DNA of 64,000 nt from BOG-908 sp964242115 (GTDB lineage: Bacteria > Pseudomonadota > Alphaproteobacteria > Acetobacterales > Acetobacteraceae). The stretch's first letter is position 1, and the number at the start of each line of letters is the position of its first letter. The notes under the pieces were generated by a model. The model saw only the letters and a program-made list of their open reading frames with translations. It was not told where the DNA came from and made no database searches. Below are positions 8,246-17,686 of the stretch, piece by piece. The stretch is taken from contig CAXSZX010000018.1 in NCBI GenBank assembly GCA_964242115.1, positions 1 through 64,000 of the forward strand. Direction: 5' to 3'. The translations under genes were made by a program, and so were the position numbers.

Positions 8246-9151
8246 TCAGCGCCTGCGGAGCCAGAGACCGCCGCCCGGGTTGGCCAGCAGCTCGGGCGCA
8301 GAGCGTGTAACCCGACCGCTCTCGACCTGCGCAAAGTAGTCGTTGAAGAACAGGATCTCCCAATCCGTGTTTCCCGTCAGGAAAGCCCGGATAAGGTAGA
8401 GTTCGTTCCATGAGTAGTTCCTCTCGACAACCCACTCCCGAGGATACTCGAACGGATAGAAAATCTCATGGAAGTGAACGACGACGCCTGCTCGCAGCCG
8501 AAGCAGTATCCCGAACATTTCGTGCAGCACATCCGAGCCCGTTTTCACGATGTGCGTCGAGTCGATGAACAGAACATCGTTCCGCTCGAGCGATCGGAAG
8601 ACATCCAGCTCAATCTCCTGGATTGGGCTTCGCACCACCCTGACATGGTCCAAATCTGCGGGCTTCAGGAAAGAATGCAGCAGTTCAGGGTAGGGATCTA
8701 TGAAGCAGACCTCGGGCGTCCGGTCGAAGAAACGCTCGAAGACGTCCAGCGCCAACGCCGAGGAGGCCCCAGCGCCTATCTCAATGAGCCGCGCTGGCCG
8801 TAGGTGAAGTAGCATACAGGCATAGATCGTCGCGTCGCCCGTGCCGTAACTGGGCGCGCCTGGTTTGTAACGCTTCGGCGCAGTCTGCAGCAGATCGCGT
8901 ACGCGCGCGAAGGATTTCTCGAAGCAGTCGTCCCAAAGCCTGACCTGATCGTCGAGGGCAAGATCTATTCCCGGAACGGCCTCTGGCAGCGCCGTGGTCT
9001 TGGGATCCCGGTACCGCCGACGCAGCTCGCCTTGGTCACAGATTGGCGAGTAGAAATGCCCAGGGACGAACGCGAGCGGAGCGGCGAACATAAACCTGAA
9101 GTTCAACAGCTTTGGACCGAACACCCTCTTGATCATCGAGCTGGTCAGCAC
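8246..9151 (-). CDS. Class I SAM-dependent methyltransferase-like protein
   Basis: A 301-residue protein from GTG 9151 (ATG 9136 is equally possible). Motif I reads RLIEIGAGASSALALDVF (about 118-135), followed by an acidic end of strand 2 (VCFIDPYPELL), DVLFIDSTH and VVVHFHEIFYPF, the pattern of the Methyltransf_24-like group found among sugar- and natural-product-modifying enzymes. Substrate is unknown. It stands alone between a repeat half-copy and an AT-richer intergenic region. No signal peptide or TM segment. Confidence 0.75.
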   Translation of the reverse strand: MLTSSMIKRVFGPKLLNFRFMFAAPLAFVPGHFYSPICDQGELRRRYRDPKTTALPEAVPGIDLALDDQVRLWDDCFEKSFARVRDLLQTAPKRYKPGAPSYGTGDATIYACMLLHLRPARLIEIGAGASSALALDVFERFFDRTPEVCFIDPYPELLHSFLKPADLDHVRVVRSPIQEIELDVFRSLERNDVLFIDSTHIVKTGSDVLHEMFGILLRLRAGVVVHFHEIFYPFEYPREWVVERNYSWNELYLIRAFLTGNTDWEILFFNDYFAQVESGRVTRSAPELLANPGGGLWLRRR

Positions 9152-9489
9152 GCGCTGACCCCAACCGGCCGTATTGATCGTCGCTTCATTGCGGCACGAT
9201 CTGCTCGCCGGCGTTCATGTCGAGGCAAGCTGCAGAGCCGAACGGTTCAACGGGACTTTCCATGTCAGCCAACATATAGACTGCCAGACATACGAGTGTA
9301 TCAGAAGACCTCTCACCATAAACGTATAGTCGCAAGTTTCTAATCTGTACTATACAAGCGTGACCGATAGGTGCAATTGCACTAAACCTCATGATTGATC
9401 GGTCTAGAAAGAAGCGCGTATCGCGACGAAAACGTGCGAAGCCTGCGGCGGCGTGCGGAACGAGACGCTATAGGAAACCGCGCGGCAAT
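9152..9489. other. Intergenic region, relatively AT-rich
   Basis: About 340 nt between two minus-strand genes. No repeat copy and no convincing ORF. Local composition is less GC-rich than the neighbours around 9260-9420. Nothing identified. Confidence 0.5.
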
Positions 9490-10173
9490 TCAGGTTTGTT
9501 GTGCCACCGGAGCGCCCACCTGACGCATCGGATCCGCTTTCGCGAACGCGTCCATCTGCTCGCAGCGCGACATGATGCGATCGACAATCGGGATGTGGTC
9601 GACCTCGATCTTGAATACGCGCATCACCACGATGATGCTGGCCAGGCAGATGTCTGCCGTCGTCACCGCCTCGCCATGACAGAAGCTGCCGGTTTGCGAC
9701 TCCGCTGCAAGCCGCGCTTGCACCGCCTGCAGCCCCGTCGTGAACCAGTGGGTCTGCCACGCGCGCCAGTCATCGTCGCTGAACCCGCCGGTCGTGGTAA
9801 GATACTTCCTGATCCGCGGCACGATCAGCGGGTGCGTGTCTGCCGCCAGCATCGCGCATAACGAGCGCACCCGCGCGCGGCCGTGCGGGTCGGCCGGCAG
9901 CAACGGCGGGGTGGGAGCGATCTCATCAATGAACTCGAGGATCGCCAGGGACTGCGTGAGCACCGCCTGGCCAGGCGCCTCACGGTCCAGCAGCGCCGGT
10001 ATCGCGCCGAGCGGATTGACCTTCAGGAACGCCTCGCCGCGCTGCTCGCCTGCGTCGAGGTCGACGATGCGCTCTGTTGCCACGAGGCCCTTCAGGTTCA
10101 TCGCGACCCGCACGCGGTAGGTCGCCGAAGTTCGCCAGAATGCAAAAAGCTCGAACCGCGCCGGGCTTGTCAT
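9490..10173 (-). CDS. maiA: Glutathione S-transferase family protein, probable maleylacetoacetate isomerase
   Basis: A 227-residue protein. The N-terminal thioredoxin-like domain carries FAFWRTSATYRVRVAMNLKG (9-28), matching the zeta-GST active-site region (S-x-x-Y-R-V-R), then KVNPLGAIPALL and TQSLAILEFIDE for the glutathione site; a helical C-terminal domain follows. Zeta GSTs isomerise maleylacetoacetate in tyrosine catabolism. No other homogentisate-pathway gene is nearby, so the specific role is inferred from family motifs only. ATG 10173 excludes a repeat-derived leader. Confidence 0.8.
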   Translation of the reverse strand: MTSPARFELFAFWRTSATYRVRVAMNLKGLVATERIVDLDAGEQRGEAFLKVNPLGAIPALLDREAPGQAVLTQSLAILEFIDEIAPTPPLLPADPHGRARVRSLCAMLAADTHPLIVPRIRKYLTTTGGFSDDDWRAWQTHWFTTGLQAVQARLAAESQTGSFCHGEAVTTADICLASIIVVMRVFKIEVDHIPIVDRIMSRCEQMDAFAKADPMRQVGAPVAQQT

Positions 10174-10240
10174 ATGCGTCTCCCTCGCGTTGCACATACG
10201 CCGGTCACTCTTGCGTTCGCCCTGCGTGTCCAACCAGAAA

Positions 10241-10367
10241 GCAAGGACTGCTTTTTTGAAAAAAAGCAGCAAAAAACTTTTGTCCCTGCTGTCGCAGAAC
10301 GTCCCTCAGCAAGTACTCAGGGGAACAAAAGTTTTTTGGTTCTTTTTTTCAAAAAAGAACCGCTTGC
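10241..10367. repeat. Intergenic repeat family copy R6
   Basis: Full copy in a divergent gap. Left arm is the GCTGCTTTT-type (CTGCTTTTTTGAAAAAAAGC), right arm the GGTTC/GAACCGCTTGC type, showing mixed arms. Confidence 0.85.
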
Positions 10368-10467
10368 CTGCCTGCCTTGCCCGCGTCCTGTGCTACGCCG
10401 CTATCATGCAGCACAGGCGCAAAACCTGCAGAGACGAAGCGGCAAGCCGCCCGACAAAGCTCGCCCC

Positions 10468-12414
10468 GTGCAACGGCTGAAAGCCCCACTCGCCTTCGGC
10501 CTGCGCGTCTGGGTTTCCGTCTGCCTGGCGCTGTTCATCGCCTACTGGCTGCAGCTGGAAAACCCGTTCTGGGCCGGCACGTCGGCCGGCATCGTCTGCC
10601 AGCCCAGCCTCGGCGCCTCTCTGCGCAAGGCGAACTTCCGGCTGATCGGCACGCTGCTGGGCGCCGTCGTCGTGGTCCTGCTGGTGGCCGCCTTTCCGCA
10701 GAGCCGCGCCGGCTTCTTCCTGGTGCTGGCCACCTGGTGCGGGCTGTGCGGGTTCGCCGCCACCGTGCTGCAGAACTTCGCCAGCTACGCCGCCGCACTG
10801 GCCGGCTACACCGCCGTCATCATCGCGGCCGACGCCATCAGCAACCCCAACGACGTCTTCCTGCTGGCGGTCGCCCGCGGCACCGAGATCTCGCTCGGCA
10901 TCGTCTGCGCCGGCGTGGTGCTGGTGCTGACCGGCCGCGGCACCGCGCGCGAGCGGGCGGCCACCACCATCGCCGACATCGCGCGGCAGACCGGCTTGGG
11001 ACTGCGCGGCAGTTGCGAGCACCCCGGCGGCGACAGCACCGCCACCCGCCGCGCGCTGATCGGCCGGACCAGCGCGCTGGCCACCCTGCTGGACGAGACG
11101 GTGGGCGAGAGCCCGGATTTGCGCGTGCACTCCAACGCGCTGTCCGCGGCGGTGGACGGCCTGTTCGCCGCCCTGTCCGGCTGGCGCATGGTGGCCACCC
11201 ACCTGGAGACCGCGCCCTTCGCGCAGGCCGCATCCGACGTGGCCCCGCTGCTGGCCGCCCTGCCGCCCGGCCCGGCCATCGTGGTGACCGCGCGCAGCCT
11301 GCCGGCAGAGACGCGCGACCGCTGCCGGAACGCCGCCCGCGCGCTGGGCCAGGTGCCGGTGCGGACCCGCGGGTCCGAACTGGTGCAGGTGGGTGTGACC
11401 GACGCGCTGCGCGGCCTGGCCGCGGCCCTGAACGGCGTGGCCCTGCTGGTGGAACCGGCGCGTGCCGAGGACCTGCCCGGCATCCCCGCGCTGCGCCTGC
11501 CGGACCTGCTGCCGGCCCTGATAAACGGCCTGCGCGCCTTCCTCATCATCCTGGTCACCGCGCTGTGGTGGATCGTCAGCGCCTGGCCCAGCGGCACCAG
11601 CGCGCTGCTGTTCGCCGCCATCGTAGTGCTGCTGCTCTCTCCGCGCGGAGAGAGCGCGGTGCGCAGCGCCTGGCTGTTCCTCGGCGGCACGCTGACCACG
11701 TCGGTCCTGGCCGGCATCGTCAACTTCGCCGTGCTGCCCAACCGGGAAGGCTTCGTGAGCCTCGCCTTGGTGTTGGGCGTGGTGCTGATCCCGCTTGCGG
11801 CGCTGAGCGCGGGCACCTGGAAGCAGTCTTTCTTCGTGGCGGCGGCCACCAACTTCACGCCGCTGCTGGCACCGGCCAACCAGCCGACCTACGACACGGC
11901 GTCGTTCTACAACTCCACCGTGGCGATCGTGGTGGGCGTGGGCGTCGGCGCGCTGGCGATCGCGATCCTGCCGCAGCTCTCCCCCGAACGCCGGGCCGAG
12001 CGGCTGCGCCTGCTCACCCTGCGCGACCTGCGCCGCCTGGCCACGCGCCGCCGCCCGCCGAGCCTGCTCGGCTGGGAAGGGCTGATGTACGGCCGGCTGG
12101 CGGCGCTGCCGGAGGACAGCACGCCCTTGGCACACGCGGAGATCACCGCCGCGCTGTTCGTCGGCGGCGCGGTGCTTCGGCTGCGGCTGTGGGCGGCGGA
12201 GTTCGGCCGCATCCCCGCACTGCAGACGCTGCTCGCCGCGCTGGGCGCCGGGCAGCTGGACGCGGCGCGCCGGGCGCTGCTGGCGGCCGACCAGGCGTTC
12301 GCCGCCGGAGAGCAGCAGTCCCAAGACGTGCGCCCGGCGCGTGCTGCGCTGCTCGCGTTGCAGGAGGCGCTGACGCGGCATGCGGACTATTTTGGTGAGG
12401 GCCAACAACCTTGA
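10468..12414 (+). CDS. FUSC-family membrane protein (aromatic-acid/AaeB-like exporter)
   Basis: A 648-residue protein. Two membrane bundles (about residues 10-165 and 350-500) are separated by a soluble middle domain. The first segment is RVWVSVCLALFIAYWLQLEN followed by FWAGTSAGIVCQPSLGASLRK, the typical FUSC opening, and a similar pattern recurs in the second half. With the DUF1656 protein and HlyD-type protein downstream it forms the known three-gene aromatic-acid/drug efflux arrangement. GTG 10468 gives a short N terminus before TM1; GTG 10390 is an alternative. Repeat R7 separates it from the next cistron. Confidence 0.85.
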   Translation: MQRLKAPLAFGLRVWVSVCLALFIAYWLQLENPFWAGTSAGIVCQPSLGASLRKANFRLIGTLLGAVVVVLLVAAFPQSRAGFFLVLATWCGLCGFAATVLQNFASYAAALAGYTAVIIAADAISNPNDVFLLAVARGTEISLGIVCAGVVLVLTGRGTARERAATTIADIARQTGLGLRGSCEHPGGDSTATRRALIGRTSALATLLDETVGESPDLRVHSNALSAAVDGLFAALSGWRMVATHLETAPFAQAASDVAPLLAALPPGPAIVVTARSLPAETRDRCRNAARALGQVPVRTRGSELVQVGVTDALRGLAAALNGVALLVEPARAEDLPGIPALRLPDLLPALINGLRAFLIILVTALWWIVSAWPSGTSALLFAAIVVLLLSPRGESAVRSAWLFLGGTLTTSVLAGIVNFAVLPNREGFVSLALVLGVVLIPLAALSAGTWKQSFFVAAATNFTPLLAPANQPTYDTASFYNSTVAIVVGVGVGALAIAILPQLSPERRAERLRLLTLRDLRRLATRRRPPSLLGWEGLMYGRLAALPEDSTPLAHAEITAALFVGGAVLRLRLWAAEFGRIPALQTLLAALGAGQLDAARRALLAADQAFAAGEQQSQDVRPARAALLALQEALTRHADYFGEGQQP

Positions 12415-12424
12415 CTCAAGGAAG

Positions 12425-12575
12425 GCAAGGCAAGCAGTTCTTTTTTGAAAAAAAGAACCAAAAAACTTTTGCTCCCTGTGGGTGTCGTTCGTTGAGGCGT
12501 GTCGTTTCAGCTTTCTGCGACAGCGCGCGCAAAAGCTTTTTGCTTCTTTTTCTTGAAAAAGAAGGCCTTCCTTCC
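12425..12575. repeat. Intergenic repeat family copy R7
   Basis: Full copy between FUSC and DUF1656 genes of one probable operon; middle of the TGTCGTTCGTTGAGGCG subtype, right arm CTTTTTCTTGAAAAAGAAGGCC. Confidence 0.85.
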
Positions 12576-12595
12576 TCTCGCGGGAGAAGCACACC

Positions 12596-12805
12596 ATGCG
12601 CTACGCCGAGGTGAACCTGTTCGGCGTGCTGATCTCGCCAATCGCGCCGATGCTGCTCGCCGCCTGGCTGTTGCTGATGGCCGTTCGTCAGGTCGCCGAC
12701 CGCACCGGGCTCACCCGCCGCGTCTGGCACCCGGCGCTGGCCAACCTGTCCGTGCTGGTGATCATCCTGTCGGCCATCGTGATCTGCGTGGGGAGGCTGG
12801 GCTGA
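12596..12805 (+). CDS. DUF1656 small membrane protein
   Basis: A 69-residue protein with two hydrophobic segments (about 14-30 and 48-66). The start MRYAEVNLFGVLISPI matches the DUF1656/AaeX family, which accompanies FUSC exporters and HlyD-type proteins. Its exact role in efflux is not established. The stop overlaps the next start (TGATG), so translation is probably coupled. Confidence 0.88.
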   Translation: MRYAEVNLFGVLISPIAPMLLAAWLLLMAVRQVADRTGLTRRVWHPALANLSVLVIILSAIVICVGRLG

Positions 12806-13725
12806 TGCCGGACGGGAACGAACCACTGACGTCTGTGCCGCTGAAACTGGTGCCGGCGCGGCACGGCGCCGCCCCGCGCCTGGTGCCGGTGCTGATCACG
12901 CTGATGCTGGTGACAGCGGCGGCCATCTGCGCCTGGGCCGCCTGGCAGGCCTACGTGGCGCCACCCTGGACGCGTGACGGCACAGTGCGCGCCAACGTGG
13001 TGACCATGGCGCCGGAGATATCCGGGCGCATCGTCAAGCTGCCCATCGCCGACAACCAGTATGTCCGCCGCGGCGACCTGCTGGTGGAGATCGAGGCGAC
13101 CGACTACGCCATCGCCGTGGACAACGCCCAGGCCAACCTGCAACAGGCGCGCATCAACGCTGCCAACAAGCAGACCGAGGCTCAACGCCGCCTGAAGCTG
13201 ACCGACCTGTCCACGTCGGAGGAGGAGCGGCAGAGTTACCTCAGCACCGCGCAACAGGCCGAAGCCGCCGTGGCGCAATCGCTGGCCGCACTGGCCCAGG
13301 CCAAGGTGAACCTCGAGCGCACCCGCATCACCTCGCCGGTGGACGGGTTCGTGACCAACCTGCAAGCCAGGATCGGCGATTACGGCGTGACCGGGACGCG
13401 GGTGCTCACGCTGGTCGACGCGGACTCGTTCTGGATCGACGGCTACTTCGAGGAAACCGAGCTGCACGCCATCCACGACGGCGACCACGCACGGGCCAAG
13501 CTGATCGGCTGGCACGACGCGATCGACGGCCACGTCGCCGGCGTCGCGCGCGGCATCGTGGTGGCGAATGCTACGTCGGACGCGAGCGGGCTGGCGTCGG
13601 TGAATCCAATTTTCACCTGGGTTCGCCTCGCACAACGCGTTCCGGTGCACATTGCAATTGATCATTTGCCGGAAGGAATGCGGCTGGTGGCGGGGCAGAC
13701 GGCTAGCGTGGAGATCGTGAAGTAA
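12805..13725 (+). CDS. HlyD/AaeA-type periplasmic adaptor protein
   Basis: A 306-residue protein: cytoplasmic tail, one TM segment (about 27-49), then a biotinyl-lipoyl-like half (APEISGRIVKLPIADNQYVR), a coiled-coil hairpin rich in Ala/Gln (about 108-168), the second lipoyl half (ITSPVDGFVTNLQARIGDYG) and a beta-barrel (DADSFWIDGYFEETEL). It would bridge the FUSC exporter to the cell exterior. Start ATG 12805 overlaps the DUF1656 stop. Confidence 0.9.
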   Translation: MPDGNEPLTSVPLKLVPARHGAAPRLVPVLITLMLVTAAAICAWAAWQAYVAPPWTRDGTVRANVVTMAPEISGRIVKLPIADNQYVRRGDLLVEIEATDYAIAVDNAQANLQQARINAANKQTEAQRRLKLTDLSTSEEERQSYLSTAQQAEAAVAQSLAALAQAKVNLERTRITSPVDGFVTNLQARIGDYGVTGTRVLTLVDADSFWIDGYFEETELHAIHDGDHARAKLIGWHDAIDGHVAGVARGIVVANATSDASGLASVNPIFTWVRLAQRVPVHIAIDHLPEGMRLVAGQTASVEIVK

Positions 13726-13825
13726 GGCAAAAGACTTTTGGACCTGCTGTCGCGGAGGTCTCTGCAGCGCGCGACAGCGGAGACGAAAGTTTTTTGGTTC
13801 TTTTTTTCAAAAAAGAACCGCTTGC
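13726..13825. repeat. Intergenic repeat family copy R8 (left hairpin lost)
   Basis: Begins directly after the HlyD stop with AAAAGACTTTTGG, then CTGTCGCGG, GCGACAGC and a complete GGTTC-type right arm ending CGCTTGC. Lies between convergent genes. Confidence 0.8.
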
Positions 13826-13874
13826 TTTGCCCTTTAACGGTGGAATCTTCGGGGTCTCGTGTCAGGCGCGCCAA

Positions 13875-14729
13875 TCAAGCCGCCCGTTCCCGTGTCGCCG
13901 CCTCTCCTGCCGCAAGTTCGATGATCTCCGCCGTTATCTCCTCCTGCCTCACCCGACGCTCCGTCGCCTGCAACGCCGCGAGCTGTTTTTCCGTCTGGGT
14001 GTGTGCCGCCGCCATCGCTTCCATGCGCGCTTCGTTCTCGGCGGCAAAGCTTTGCAGCGCGGCACGGCAAAGCTGCGCGTGCAGGTAGTCCGCTGTCAGT
14101 CTCTGCAGCAACGCGGCCGGTTTCAGGTTGAGCAACGGCGCGTTCGTGGTGCCCGGGGCGGAGAACGCTGCCGGATCGAGCGGGAACAGCGTCTGCCGCT
14201 CCACGTGGACGCCTTTGCCGGGCTGCCACTGGCAGAACACCGCATCCAGCCGCGCGATGCCCCCGCCGGCGAGCTTGGCGTAGAGCGCCGTCACGACCTC
14301 GGACGCGAGCTTCGGGATGCCCGGCGAGTGGGACGGCATCGCGCCCTGCCAGCCGGACATTACGTGCCGCTCGGACAGCAAGGCGACGCCGCGGGTGCCC
14401 ACCACGAACAGCTCGCACGCCGCTAGTTCGGCGCCGGCCGTGTCCAACACGCGCTCGCTAAAGGCGCCGCAAAACCCCTGCTCGGCGCAGAACAGCACGA
14501 TTGCCAGCCGGCCCGGTACGGCGGCGCGCGCGTGCCGGTCAGGCGGCAGCAGTGACAGGGCGCGTGCGATGGCGCTGCCTACTGTTGCGGCGTAGCGGTC
14601 CACGGCGGTCAACTGCGCGCGCGCCTGCCGGGCACGCGCCGCGGCGATGCCGCGCATGGCGGCCACCACCGCACCCAGTTGCCGGATGCTGGCGATCCGC
14701 GCGCTGACCTCTGCAAGCCGCTCGGTCAT
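13875..14729 (-). CDS. atpG: N-ATPase gamma subunit
   Basis: A 284-residue central-stalk subunit. N-terminal coiled coil MTERLAEVSARIASIRQLGA, middle Rossmann-like region (LAIVLFCAEQGFCGAFSERV) and C-terminal helix (MAAAHTQTEKQLAALQATERR). ATG 14729 is chosen because the open frame upstream is the translated repeat R9. As the last gene of atpDCQRBEFAG it is separated from atpA by R9, so repeat-mediated control of expression is conceivable. Sequence is divergent from canonical gamma, as expected for N-ATPases. Confidence 0.88.
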   Translation of the reverse strand: MTERLAEVSARIASIRQLGAVVAAMRGIAAARARQARAQLTAVDRYAATVGSAIARALSLLPPDRHARAAVPGRLAIVLFCAEQGFCGAFSERVLDTAGAELAACELFVVGTRGVALLSERHVMSGWQGAMPSHSPGIPKLASEVVTALYAKLAGGGIARLDAVFCQWQPGKGVHVERQTLFPLDPAAFSAPGTTNAPLLNLKPAALLQRLTADYLHAQLCRAALQSFAAENEARMEAMAAAHTQTEKQLAALQATERRVRQEEITAEIIELAAGEAATRERAA

Positions 14730-14738
14730 GAAAAGAAA

Positions 14739-14866
14739 GCCAAGCGGTTCTTTTTTGAAAAGAAGAACCAAAAAACATTTGCTTCCTGACGCGTGCGCTG
14801 AAGGAAGCTCCGCGACAGCCGAACCAAAAGTTTTTTGCTGTTTTTTTTCAAAAAAGCAGGCCTTGC
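14739..14866. repeat. Intergenic repeat family copy R9
   Basis: Full copy between atpA and atpG inside the N-ATPase operon. Left GGTTC-type arm, right GCAGGCC-type arm. Confidence 0.85.
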
Positions 14867-14888
14867 TTTCTTGCCACGCCACGAGGAG

Positions 14889-16454
14889 TCACGACCCGGT
14901 TCCGCGAACATCGTCTGCTTTCACCGCGGCGAAAGTTGCAGCGAAGTTCTGCAAGACTTCCAACAGCGCGTGCTGCCCCGCCGAGTCCAGCGTGCCGCTC
15001 GCCTGCATCTGCTGGATGCTGGCCGCCGCCTGTGTGTCGATCACCTGCCGCAAGCCGAGACGGAACGCGGCGATCGCCGGCAGCTCCAGTCTGTCCAGTA
15101 AGCCGGACTGAACGGCCATCACCAGCGCCACCTCGTCGGCGAGCCGCAGCGGCGCGTGCTGCGGCTGGTCCAGGATTGCCCGGATGCGGGCGCCGCGGGT
15201 AAGCTGCTGCTGTACCCGCGTGTCCGGCATGCCGCCGAAGCGGGTGAACGATTCCAGCTCGAGGAACTGCGCGTAGTCCAGCCGCACGGTCTTTGCCGCG
15301 TCCCGCAACGCCACTGCCTGCGTCTTGCCGCCGACACGGCTGACGCTGGTGCCCACGTCCACCGCCGGCTTCTGCCCCTGGGTGAACAGCTTGGCGTCCA
15401 GCACGATCTGGCCGTCGGTGATGGAGATCAGGTTGGTGGGGATGTAAGCGCTGAGGTTGCCGGCATCCGTCTCGGCGATCGGCAGCGCGGTCAGCGAGCC
15501 ACCGCCCTTCTCCTTGGACAGTTTCGCAGCACGCTCCAGCAGCCGGGCGTGCACGTAGAACACGTCTCCCGGATATGCCTCGCGTCCCGGCGACTGCCGC
15601 GTGAGCAGCGCAATCTCCCTGTGCGTGGCTGCATGCTTGGTCAGGTCGTCCATCACGATCAGCGCGTGCTGGCCGCGGTCGCGGAAATACTCCGCCATCG
15701 TCATCGCCGCGAACGGCGCGATCCATTGCAGCCCCGGCGAGCCGGACGCCTCGGACGCCACCACGATGCAGCGGTCGGCAGCGCCGTAGGCCTGGATCGC
15801 ATCGATCGCCCGCCGCACGGCCGAGCTCTTCTGCCCGATGGCGACGTAGACGCAGACGATGTCGCTGTCCTTCTGGTTGATGATGGTGTCGATGCCGATC
15901 GTGGTCTTGCCGATGGCTCGGTCGCCGATGATCAGCTCGCGCTGCCCGCGGCCGAGCGCGAACAGCGTGTCCACCACCACCAGCCCGGTCTGCACGGGCT
16001 GGACCACCAGGTCGCGGTCGATGATGGCCGGCGCCGCACGCTCGATCGGCTGGACAAACTCGGCCACCACGGTGCCGCGCCCGTCGAGCGCTCGGCCGAG
16101 CGGGTCCACCACGCGGCCGAGCAGGCCCGGACCCACCGGCACGCGCACCACGTCGCCGGTGCCGTGCACGGCGTCTCCGGCCGCCACGCTGTCCACGTCG
16201 TCGAGCAGCACGCAGCCGATCCGTCCGCGTTCGAGCACCTGGGCGAAGCCGAACTGGCCGCCGGCGAAGCGCAGTTTCTCGTCCAGCCGCACGCCGGGCA
16301 GCCCGGAGACGAGGGCCACGCCGTCGCCCACCTCCTCCACCCGGCCAATCTGTTCCGCGTGGGACCCGAGCGCGGCCGCGGCCACGTCCCTTGACGCGGC
16401 GGCGAACCACGATGCCGCCGCGCTACCGTCCGGGGTGCTACCGTCCGGGGGCAT
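14889..16454 (-). CDS. atpA: N-ATPase alpha subunit
   Basis: A 521-residue F1 alpha homologue with P-loop GDRAIGKT (177-184; GDRQTGKT in canonical alpha), VYVAIGQKSS, QWIAPFAAMTMAEYFRDRG and SFTRFGG. It forms the hexamer with beta, binding nucleotide at non-catalytic sites. The start overlaps the end of atpF by 17 nt. It is a separate paralogue from whatever F1 serves the canonical F0 at 43.7-46.3 kb, whose F1 genes are not in the window. Confidence 0.93.
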   Translation of the reverse strand: MPPDGSTPDGSAAASWFAAASRDVAAAALGSHAEQIGRVEEVGDGVALVSGLPGVRLDEKLRFAGGQFGFAQVLERGRIGCVLLDDVDSVAAGDAVHGTGDVVRVPVGPGLLGRVVDPLGRALDGRGTVVAEFVQPIERAAPAIIDRDLVVQPVQTGLVVVDTLFALGRGQRELIIGDRAIGKTTIGIDTIINQKDSDIVCVYVAIGQKSSAVRRAIDAIQAYGAADRCIVVASEASGSPGLQWIAPFAAMTMAEYFRDRGQHALIVMDDLTKHAATHREIALLTRQSPGREAYPGDVFYVHARLLERAAKLSKEKGGGSLTALPIAETDAGNLSAYIPTNLISITDGQIVLDAKLFTQGQKPAVDVGTSVSRVGGKTQAVALRDAAKTVRLDYAQFLELESFTRFGGMPDTRVQQQLTRGARIRAILDQPQHAPLRLADEVALVMAVQSGLLDRLELPAIAAFRLGLRQVIDTQAAASIQQMQASGTLDSAGQHALLEVLQNFAATFAAVKADDVRGTGS

Positions 16455-17181
16455 GGCGGATCTGCTTGGTGATCTGCCCGAGGTCGGCGCGCCAACTGTT
16501 GGCGAGTGCCAAGTGCGGTCCGTGCAGCTCGATGCCGGCGATCAGCCCCGGGTCGGTCCTGAAGCGCAGCTGCGGTTCGGCGCCGAACGCCTCGGCGAGA
16601 ACGCCTTTCGTGTGTGCCTGCTCGGCCGGCGCAAGTTCCTCCGCGCTCACCGCTTCGAACCCGCCGGCTTCGGCCACGGCCGCCTGACGCGCTGACTCCG
16701 GCATCGCGTGGACGCTCGAGACCAGCCAGTCGAGAAAGGCGCTGCTCACCGCAGGACCCTGGAGTCGTGCCGCCAGCCGGCCGGCTATCTGCACGGCGAG
16801 CGCACTGGCACGCTCGCCCCAGGCCGCTTCGTCCGCATCGTGCTCCGCCCGCCTAGCGGCGCGGGCGGCTTCCGTATGCGCTGCAGCCTCCCTGGCGGCC
16901 GCCTCCAGCGTCACCTTGGCCGCCGCCGCCGCCGCCGTGCTGGCCGCGGCGAGGATGGCATCGTGCTCGCCCGCAAACCCGGCCCGCGTGGCGGCAATCC
17001 CGGAAGCTGCCGCGTCCGCCTTGTCCAGCTCGGCCTTGGCGTCGCGCAGGGATGCGGCGATGCCGGCGCGGCGCTGCTCGATCATCGCCGCCACCGGCCG
17101 CCAGAAGAAGTGCTGCAGCAGCCAGACCAGGACGAGGACGTTGACGGCCTGAAAGCCCAGCGTCCACCAGTCGATCGTCAT
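16438..17181 (-). CDS. atpF: N-ATPase b subunit with delta-like C-terminal part
   Basis: A 247-residue protein. One N-terminal TM segment (LGFQAVNVLVLVWLLQHFFW), a long Ala-rich coiled coil (about 40-165), and a C-terminal domain ending GLIAGIELHGPHLALANSWR that resembles the delta subunit tail. No separate atpH exists in the operon, so this b-delta-like fusion probably provides both stator functions, as described for N-ATPases. Start is 4 nt after the atpE stop, which supports coupled translation. Confidence 0.87.
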   Translation of the reverse strand: MTIDWWTLGFQAVNVLVLVWLLQHFFWRPVAAMIEQRRAGIAASLRDAKAELDKADAAASGIAATRAGFAGEHDAILAAASTAAAAAAKVTLEAAAREAAAHTEAARAARRAEHDADEAAWGERASALAVQIAGRLAARLQGPAVSSAFLDWLVSSVHAMPESARQAAVAEAGGFEAVSAEELAPAEQAHTKGVLAEAFGAEPQLRFRTDPGLIAGIELHGPHLALANSWRADLGQITKQIRHAPGR

Positions 17182-17185
17182 CTCG

Positions 17186-17431
17186 TCACTTCAGCAACGG
17201 ATTGGCGAACAGCAGCAGCAGTGCCACCACCAGGCAGTAGATCGCCATCGTCTCGATCATCGCGAGGCCGACGAACAGCGTGCGCGAGATGGTGCTGGCC
17301 GATTCAGGCTGCCGGGCAATGGCGTCCATCGCCGCGGCTACCGCGCGCCCTTCCGCCAGCGCCGGGCCGATGGCCCCGAACGAGACGGCAAGTGCGGCGG
17401 AGATGATGCTGATGAAAGCCAGCCAGTTCAT
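17186..17431 (-). CDS. atpE: N-ATPase c subunit (Na+-type ligand pattern)
   Basis: An 81-residue hairpin protein. Helix 1 carries Glu27 in GPALAEGRA and helix 2 carries Glu60-Thr61 and Tyr65 in AMIETMAIY. A carboxylate on helix 1 plus Glu-Thr-Tyr on helix 2 is the pattern of Na+-binding rotor rings, here with two carboxylates as described for N-ATPases. The polar loop is ARQPES. The canonical c subunit at 44933-45157 has only one such Glu, which allows a direct comparison. Na+ specificity is inferred, not proven. Confidence 0.9.
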   Translation of the reverse strand: MNWLAFISIISAALAVSFGAIGPALAEGRAVAAAMDAIARQPESASTISRTLFVGLAMIETMAIYCLVVALLLLFANPLLK

Positions 17432-17484
17432 TGCGGTATCCTTTTATGGCGAAAGAAACGGACCGGAGCCTCGACCGGCAGCGA

Positions 17485-17618
17485 GCAAGGCAAGCAGTTC
17501 TTTTTTGAAAAAAAGAACCAAAAAACTTGTGTGTCCTTGGGCGCGCGTTGCAGGAAAACACCGCGACAGCAGGACCAAAACTGTTTTGCTGCTTTTCTTT
17601 AAAAACAGCAGGCCTTGC
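17485..17618. repeat. Intergenic repeat family copy R10
   Basis: Full copy between atpB and atpE. Middle is the CCTTGGGCGCG subtype; right arm is a CTGCTTTTCTTTAAAAACAG hairpin ending GGCCTTGC. Confidence 0.83.
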
Positions 17619-17686
17619 TTTCTCGCCGGCTCTCAAGGCGTCGAGGCTCTAAAGCCGATGTAAGTCTCACGTCCGGATTCGTTGCA

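Noticed and set aside
14730..14882. N-terminal extension of atpG and similar leaders on other genes (for example maiA, thyX, AI-2E)
   Set aside because: The extra residues are translations of the intergenic repeat, recurring in unrelated genes; the conserved proteins start after them.
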